A model generated the notes under the pieces. The model saw only the letters and a list, made by a program, of their open reading frames with translations, searched no databases and was not told the DNA's origin. This document shows positions 57,711 through 64,000 of a stretch of 64,000 nt of DNA, in pieces; within the stretch, counting starts at the first letter, position 1, and every line of letters starts with the position of its first letter. The translations under genes and the position numbers were made by a program. The stretch comes from Sternotherus odoratus (lineage: Eukaryota; Chordata; Testudines; Kinosternidae), in NCBI GenBank assembly GCA_032164245.1, contig JAVMKO010000003.1:85480390-85544389 (forward strand), in the 5' to 3' direction.

Positions 57711-58239
57711 TATATATATATATATAAGAAATGAGTTCAAGAGTTTGAAAAACACTATCAGAGTAATTTCATGTTTGTCTCTGTCTGCAAACTCAAATTC
57801 ATTAGTTACTATGAGTCTATCTGTATAGGTCTCAGAGGGAGCCATGAAAACCTCTGAAAATTAGCTAAAAATTTCAGGTTGAAATGTGATATGTCAGGAA
57901 ATTTTCAGGGCTGGAAAAAAGCCTTGGATCCACTGGGAAAATAGCAGCACTCCCTCTTTGGGCTGCAAGGCAGCAGGTTTTAAATGTGACATTTTAATGA
58001 ACATAATATCTGTCATTGGTTCAGTACAGAGTTTGCCCCTCTTGTTCCTTAGGTGAGTGCAATTTTGGGAGGAGGAGGAGGAGGAGGAGGAGAAGAATGT
58101 TTTTTTAAAAAACTGGTACTTTTTTGAAGCTTCTTCTGGCTCTGGAATGTTAGAATAAGTTCCATGGAGATGGATTAGTGGGTCAAGAAGAAATGTGTGC
58201 AGAAGTCAAAGAAGCATGATAATTTATAATATTACACGA
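57711..58239. other. Short stretch with GGA microsatellite
   Basis: Contains a (GGA)n run at about 58067-58092 and otherwise nothing recognised. Confidence 0.5.
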
Positions 58240-59680
58240 ATGTTGGCCACAGATCACAGTTACACTATATCATATGTTCAAGCTGCGGTTATTTTATAAG
58301 TGGGGTGTGTATAAAAAATGTTTCATTTGGGGTGAGAAGGAAGAAATGTGTTTCTGGCAGATTGGCTTAGAAAGGAACCAGTTGCTGTTAGATGCTACTG
58401 AGTTTTTCAATGTTCTACTAACTCTGAAGGAAAGGGTGGAAGAATGGATTAGTGGGCATACAATGCAGTGATGAATACATGTATCATATGGTGGTCCAAT
58501 TTACCAATTGCCCCTCCAATCCATCATATGTACAAGCGGGGTCTGAATGAACTCTCCCCTGACATCTAGTAATGAGCTGGGGAAAAAGACAAACCTTGTT
58601 TGCATAGACACACCTACTCTGCCTGGATGTGCAGCTTGATAAAGTGTTTTGTCCAAATGATCACTTTGGGCTGATGTTGGATTGTAAGTCATTTTGGTAT
58701 TGAATGCAGGAGTGATGTAAGGTTGTTGTCCTTGTTGTGTGAGTGGGGGTCGCAGAGCTGTGCTTGTGATGCCCTAACAGAGGGCGGTCACCCTCAACTG
58801 AACTGCACTTGGTAAATAGGGGGCAGGAATACCAAAGCAAAGTGAAGAGAGACTGGGTGGGGACAAGTACTTGTACCTGGTAGTGTTGTCTGTCCCTAAA
58901 GAGACCTCGACACTATTTGATCCTTCTTCTTTCCACTGTTTAATACCTGAGCTGATTAGACTCAATGCAGAGTCTTTTGTTCTGTTAGAGATCACTGAGC
59001 TAAAATCACTGACAACTAGATTTAGGTGCTAAGGCTTAGACTTGCTGGGGGGCAGTATCTCCAGTGACAGAAACTGACCAACATGTTGTACTATTGAGGT
59101 TTCTCTGCTAACATCACTGAGAGCTGTGTTAACTGGCGGAATCTCCCAGGGGCTGTGACAGTAGAGTGTTAACTGGCGGAATCTCCCAGTAGAGTAACAG
59201 TGTCTAGCAGCAAAGAGGCAGGGTGAATGACCACACAGTGGCCAGTGATGGAATGGATGATGGTGCAGCAGCCAATGTGGGGTGAATGTCGGAGTGGCTG
59301 TGGCAGCAGGTAGCAATGTACAGTGAGCAGAGCAGCACCTGAGACATTGATCAACTCCTCCTCCCACTGGAGTGGAAGGTGAATTCATGTGAACTTTGGT
59401 TCACTCAGGTTAATTCTGAACTCTGAGTCTTCGCTGACCAAGGACAACACCTGTGAGTGGGGTGTCGTGAAGGGAGAGGGGAGTGACATGTTAAAGGAAC
59501 ATTTGTTTCTTGGATTTTCAGATCACAAGGTGAGAAACTGATGCAAAGGCCCAACATACTCTGGGGTAGATGTTTTGCCCATGGTCATATGCTTGCGGTG
59601 TTTCCTCAAATGAATGCCAATTTTTTCCCCTCTTGTTATTAAAGGTTTTCTTTTCTATACTCAGTCCTCACGAGTGATGA
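58240..59680. repeat. Long unclassified interspersed repeat
   Basis: The text agrees with a long repeat I recall as multi-copy in turtle genomes. It ends near 59640 with an ATTAAA signal in tcttgttattaaaggttttc. An internal direct duplication of gttaactggcggaatctccc occurs at about 59130 and 59169. Class (LTR or LINE 3' region) is not determined. No coding domain is found. Confidence 0.5.
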
Positions 59681-60333
59681 TGTGTAATTTTCCCAGATTA
59701 CTGGGTAAAGGGTCACACCAATTCTATGTTGTATATGGAACCTGGCCTTTGTTACTGCCAACTGCACCTGGCAGAAGGGCTACACATGTATACTGCCACC
59801 ATCTTTGAATCCCTGTATTTGCTTGCTATCCCTCACTGCATCACATTAAATTTCTCAGGTTCACCTTTAGGACCCTATTTAGTTAAATTTCCTCCTATAT
59901 TTCCTCCGATTGCCCTTCTCATTCCCTGTCATCTCTCCTTTGTCTTCTTCTCCTACACTTGGCTTTGTGCCTTCTACCATGCTGCCCTTACAGCTGAAAC
60001 AAATCTTTTTGCCCCAACTTGTCTCCGCTCTCCAACCAGTCCCTTGTCTTCTCACCTATCTATAATCTTCTTCCCTTACCTCTTCTGAAGTGCCCTGTGT
60101 TCCATCTTCTGTTTGCCTTACATTCTTTAGATTGAAAGCTCTTTGGAGCAGCATATGTATCTTTTTATTTATGGTATACTATAAATTAATGTCAGTAATA
60201 ATAATTAATAATGATGTATACAATAGAGATGGACTGAACCCAGAATCCAAACACCCTGACAGTTTTGGATGGACAAAGTTCACAATCCAACTCCAAAACC
60301 CAGCTCCATATTTTTCAGATGACACCTTTCTTC
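59681..60333. other. Unassigned stretch
   Basis: The 120-codon open frame at 59726 shows no known domain. Pyrimidine-rich sequence at 59880-60090 explains its openness. Confidence 0.4.
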
Positions 60334-60341
60334 TTTATAAT

Positions 60342-60826
60342 TATAGCCCTACCAAATTCCTGGTGCATTTTGATAAACTTCATGGTCATATGATTTCAAA
60401 AATCTTATATTTAATTGTTTCAGATATTTAAATCTGAAATTTCACAGTGTTGTAGCTGTGGGGTCCAGACCCAAAAAGGGATCATGGGGGGGAGGGGGGG
60501 AAGTCACAAGGCTATTGTAGGGTGGTCATAGTATTGCCACTCTTCTGTGCTGCTCCTGGCAACGGTGCTGCCTTCAGAGCTGGGCAGCTGGAGAGTGGTG
60601 GCTGCTGGCCAGGAGCCCTTCTGCGCTGCTGCTGGTGGTGGTGATGCCTTCAGAGTTGGGTGCCAGGCCAGCAGCCATTGCTCTCTGGGTGCCCAGCTCT
60701 GAAGGCAGTGCAGAAGTAAGGATAGCAATACAGTGACCCCCATACAGTAGCCAGATTTTCACAGGGGAGACAAGATTTCATGGTCTCTGATGCATTTTTC
60801 ACGGCTGTGAATTTGATTGGACTGTA
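60342..60826. mobile_element. hAT-type fold-back element, 485 bp
   Basis: The ends TATAGCCCTACCAAATTC and GAATTTGATTGGACTGTA are imperfect inverted repeats. They are flanked by a perfect 8-bp duplication tttataat (60334-60341 and 60827-60834). Internal gccttcagagctgggcagct and cccagctctgaaggcagtgc segments are inverted copies. Confidence 0.87.
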
Positions 60827-60834
60827 TTTATAAT

Positions 60835-63595
60835 GGACTAAGCCAAAATTCAGAATCCAGCCCACCCTGAAACTTGGGGTGTTCAAAATACAGATCTGGA
60901 TTCAAATTTTATATCTTGGTCTTATCTCTGATCTTATATTCCCTGAGATGTGTCCATTTTAGGAAATCTTTAAGGGTTTCTAGGTTTAAAGCATGAAGCA
61001 GAGAAAAATAGAGGAATCTCAGGGATTGAATAGGGATGTAAGGAACTACTACTCTATTCTCCTTTCCTCATCCATTTGAACAGCTTGAGGCAATTATTCT
61101 TTCCCATCAGAATTTCTTTCCACACTAGCAACAGTACTCCATAAATAGAAATAGTAATAAATACAAACAGGACCCATTTATCCAGTCAACCCCCACTCCC
61201 AAAACTTTGGGGGCAGGATAAAATGGGCATGCAGATATCAAACCTTCCCTTGTTTTGACTTTTGAAAGCCAAGACCCAGACTCATGATTTTTACAAAACT
61301 AACAACAAAAAAAACCCAACCAACCAACCAACTAACCACCTTTCCTCCCTTTATTCCCCCCCCCCCTTCTGTTTCAAAAAGTGATGGTGCATGGCTTCAT
61401 TTAACACCTTTCCCCCAAATAATCTTTGGATAAGATGGGGCCTGCACCTAAACACCTAGTTTAGCCAAACCCAAAGCCCATTTCCCCCCATCAGACAAAC
61501 AACATTATATTTTGAACCCTGTTGTTAGTATTACTAGAAGCTACAGGTTGTTGTTTTTTTAACTAAAATTGCTCTTTGAATGTTTATTTTTCCTTTCAAA
61601 TTGTTTTCTTAATAACTAAAACTAGTAAAATTTAATGGTCCCTTTTTACAGGAAATACTAGGTGCAATAAGATATCCAGCTTTAAAACATTAATCATATT
61701 CAAACTAATTAAAAACTGAAATTTCTGTGCATTCCAAACACTGGGTGAAAAAAAAAATTATTTCCTGACTGCAAGCAAATGCTTGACACATGGACTAAGT
61801 CAAATTCCAAAATGTAGCAAAACAGTGCCTGCATATTTGGCAGGAATTACAACCAGTTCAGGTCAGTGTCTGTTTCAGCAGAAAGATGAGGCTCAGCTTG
61901 TGACACAGGGTTAGGAAAATAATTCAGAGGAAAACATGAGGAACAACATGTGACATTTTGTAACTGTGGCAGGACTGTTACCCAAGGAACAACATTTTGT
62001 AGTCATTCTCAAAACACTTCCCTCTGTGCAACCGAGTTTGAACACATTTTTTTCAGGGGGGGATGGGGAGAGGAAGAGGTCAGGACGTTCAAGCTGTTGC
62101 CATATAAATGAGCTAGACTTTTTTAATGGTGAGTGTGACTTTAAAAAAATATCTCACAGCAGCACACACATCAGATTCTTCCACAGGAAGAGCAACCTAG
62201 AGACACTACTTAAGTATTTAATCCAAATAGGGGAAGTCCCACATTCCACTGGAGTAAAAGTCAGGCTAGGTTTGGGGTAAAGGGAAGAGTAATGCTGCAT
62301 ATGCTCTTTAAGGATCCAATCCTGTAATGTCTAGTGCATGGGTGGACTGCGGGAAACCCCATCGTTTTCTACACAAACGTAGCAGTTCACCCACACTGTA
62401 CTCACTGCAGGATCTGGGCCTAAACGAGTCTAGCCTCTCCCTTCCGATGGTTGCAAGTCATCTTTATTTCCAGGAGCTATTGTTATTTAGATTCCACACT
62501 CTATATTTTCAATCATTGAAGGGTCAGATTCTGCTGTTGCATATGCACCCATTGAGACCAGTGGGAGGTGCCCGTTTATCTGAGGGCAAAATTTGTCCTA
62601 TAATTAATTTAGGCACAAAGCAGGCTTTTAAGTCTCTCCCCTTCCAAGTTTTTAAGTTGCATTGTTTGGGTCATTGTCTTTATTTATTTTTTTTAATTTA
62701 CATTGATTTGCAGTCTACTTATGTTAAACCGTTTTTGTTGCTGAGGAACTGATCTATCTTCAGAGAAACGACTGAATCACTTGTTATTGTAACACTTATT
62801 GGTGATAAAGTTCAGTCTAAAAATTAAGCAGCTGCAATGTTGCAGCGCAAATTAGTTTAATGTAAGCAGTCAGGAGCAGCTGTTTGGCTTGGGACTCGGA
62901 TTTAGCAGTGGGGGAAGGGTTCTGTGATGCTGACAGTGTTTTTTTTCCCCCTCTACATAAACATTTTTGGCTGTTACAGCTTTTGTGCTGATCATGTGAC
63001 AGTGTCCCTAGGCAGATAATTTATTTCTGTAGCTTTCATGAGCAATCATTAACCTTCAGACACTGAGCTTGCTTTCTGCTTTGTGGCATTTGTTATTTTA
63101 TTTATTTATTTATTTGGTATCCTAACTAGTTTAATTCACACAGCGTCAGGAGAAAATTACAGCCAATTTACAAGAGACGGTAATGCATAAAACTTGTGTT
63201 TTTATTAGAACAAACCTTTGCTTACAAGACCCCTCTTAGGGCTTAGCTTGTGTCCCTGGATCAGAATAATTATTTTCAGTGACGTAAGTGCAGCTGTCAT
63301 CATGATACTCCCTTAGTGTCTTATTCGAGAGGCAAGGCAGTCCTGATCTGAGACCACCCTTTTGAGTTCCCCCCTCATTCTCCGCCAGAGCAGTGACACC
63401 TGGGGAGTTTTTGGAGATACAACAGGGTTGGTTTTGGGGGAAGGGCATCAGTTTCACTGTTTTGACAGTTCCATTGCCCCACAATGGCTGATCTATTGAA
63501 CCGGTATTGGTGGCAATCTCAGAAAATGTGTCTGGAAGAAAGGTACTGCACTGGTAATAACAAGAATAGTTTGCACACATACAAGCCTAGCTGAA
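60835..63595. other. Mostly single-copy-looking non-coding DNA
   Basis: No gene. A SINE-tail-like phrase (gggtcagattctgctgttgc) lies near 62521. The part 62760-63180 lacks recognised repeats and is a conserved-element candidate (see findings). Confidence 0.45.
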
Positions 63596-63785
63596 GACCT
63601 CAAAGCATTTTGCAGACATTGATTAATCTCATAACACTCCTGTATGTTGGGAAATTGCTGAATTCTTATGCCCATTTTACAGCAAGGTAGAAAAGATCTG
63701 TTAATTGAGTTGGTGAAGATCAGAGAATAAAGCAGTGTCAGTGCAGGAACTGCATTCACATGTCCTGTGTTTTGGCCACTACAAA
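63596..63785. repeat. MIR-like CORE-SINE
   Basis: agcattttgcagacattgat, then atgcccattttacagcaagg, then atgtcctgtgttttggccac follows the MIR order in the same orientation as 29396-29580. Confidence 0.6.
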
Positions 63786-64000
63786 GAAGATGTTCAGAGA
63801 CTGAAAATACTGTGTTCAGACAAAAGAAATAAAAAGTAGGCAACACAAATCTGCTAAGAAGCTGGATGAAAAAAATGCCAAGAGCTCAAAAACAAGAACA
63901 CTGTTGCTACTAGTGCTATTTTTATTCATTGAATACATCTCTTGCTATTGTTCCTGAGCCACTTGGCTAGCCTAATTCTTTCTGCTAGCTGGTAATTTAC

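Overview
The window is vertebrate nuclear DNA, most likely from a turtle (Testudines). Three things point there: an intact single-coding-exon CITED2 gene of vertebrate type, about 50 kb of gene-poor sequence upstream of it, and a dense mix of repeats typical of reptiles. The repeats include antisense and sense CR1-type LINE remnants, L2 and Tx1-like LINE ends, MIR-like CORE-SINEs, DIRS-type and PIF/Harbinger pseudogenes, many short hAT-like elements with 8-bp target duplications, a pogo/Tigger-like MITE and a Helitron-like element. The species call rests on recalled repeat families, not on a search. I see no bacterial-style operon, rRNA, tRNA gene or CRISPR array.

Layout: 0-8.6 kb is non-coding sequence (the 3' flank of CITED2) with a GC-rich repeat, a Tigger-like MITE and a strong CTCF-like motif at 5714. 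CITED2 lies on the minus strand, with its 3'UTR from about 8.63 kb, its 234-codon CDS at 9537-10241, a 516-bp intron at 10249-10764 and a predicted 5' exon ending near 10.99 kb. From 11 to 12.2 kb is a likely promoter-proximal region with five RCGTG cores that could be hypoxia response elements. From 12.8 to 20 kb is a transposon graveyard: hAT-like elements, a DIRS-type RNase H/tyrosine recombinase/SGNH remnant, a CR1 with a nested hAT, and a solo LTR. A CpG-rich block lies at about 25.56-26.08 kb, some 15 kb upstream of CITED2, with no recognisable gene. From 27 to 33 kb are a LINE end, fold-back hAT elements and a large composite insertion. From 34 to 48 kb is mostly AT-rich single-copy-looking DNA with scattered SINE/LINE fragments, plus a striking rearranged locus at 39.9-41.1 kb. 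From 50.8 to 53.1 kb is a young-looking hAT element next to a dead Harbinger transposase. From 54.8 to 60.8 kb are three more small elements with perfect 8-bp target duplications, a Helitron-like element with a G-rich minisatellite, and a long unclassified repeat. The last 3 kb look single-copy.

CITED2 is the only gene I can support as functional. The long upstream gene-poor stretch resembles the gene desert on the 5' side of CITED2 in other vertebrates (established knowledge) and may hold its distal enhancers (inference). The most unusual signal is a family of repeats with a hammerhead-ribozyme-like core, Penelope-like by my reading. It occurs at several loci, twice as head-to-head inverted pairs. 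At one of these loci an 88-bp flanking segment has been duplicated with one mismatch.
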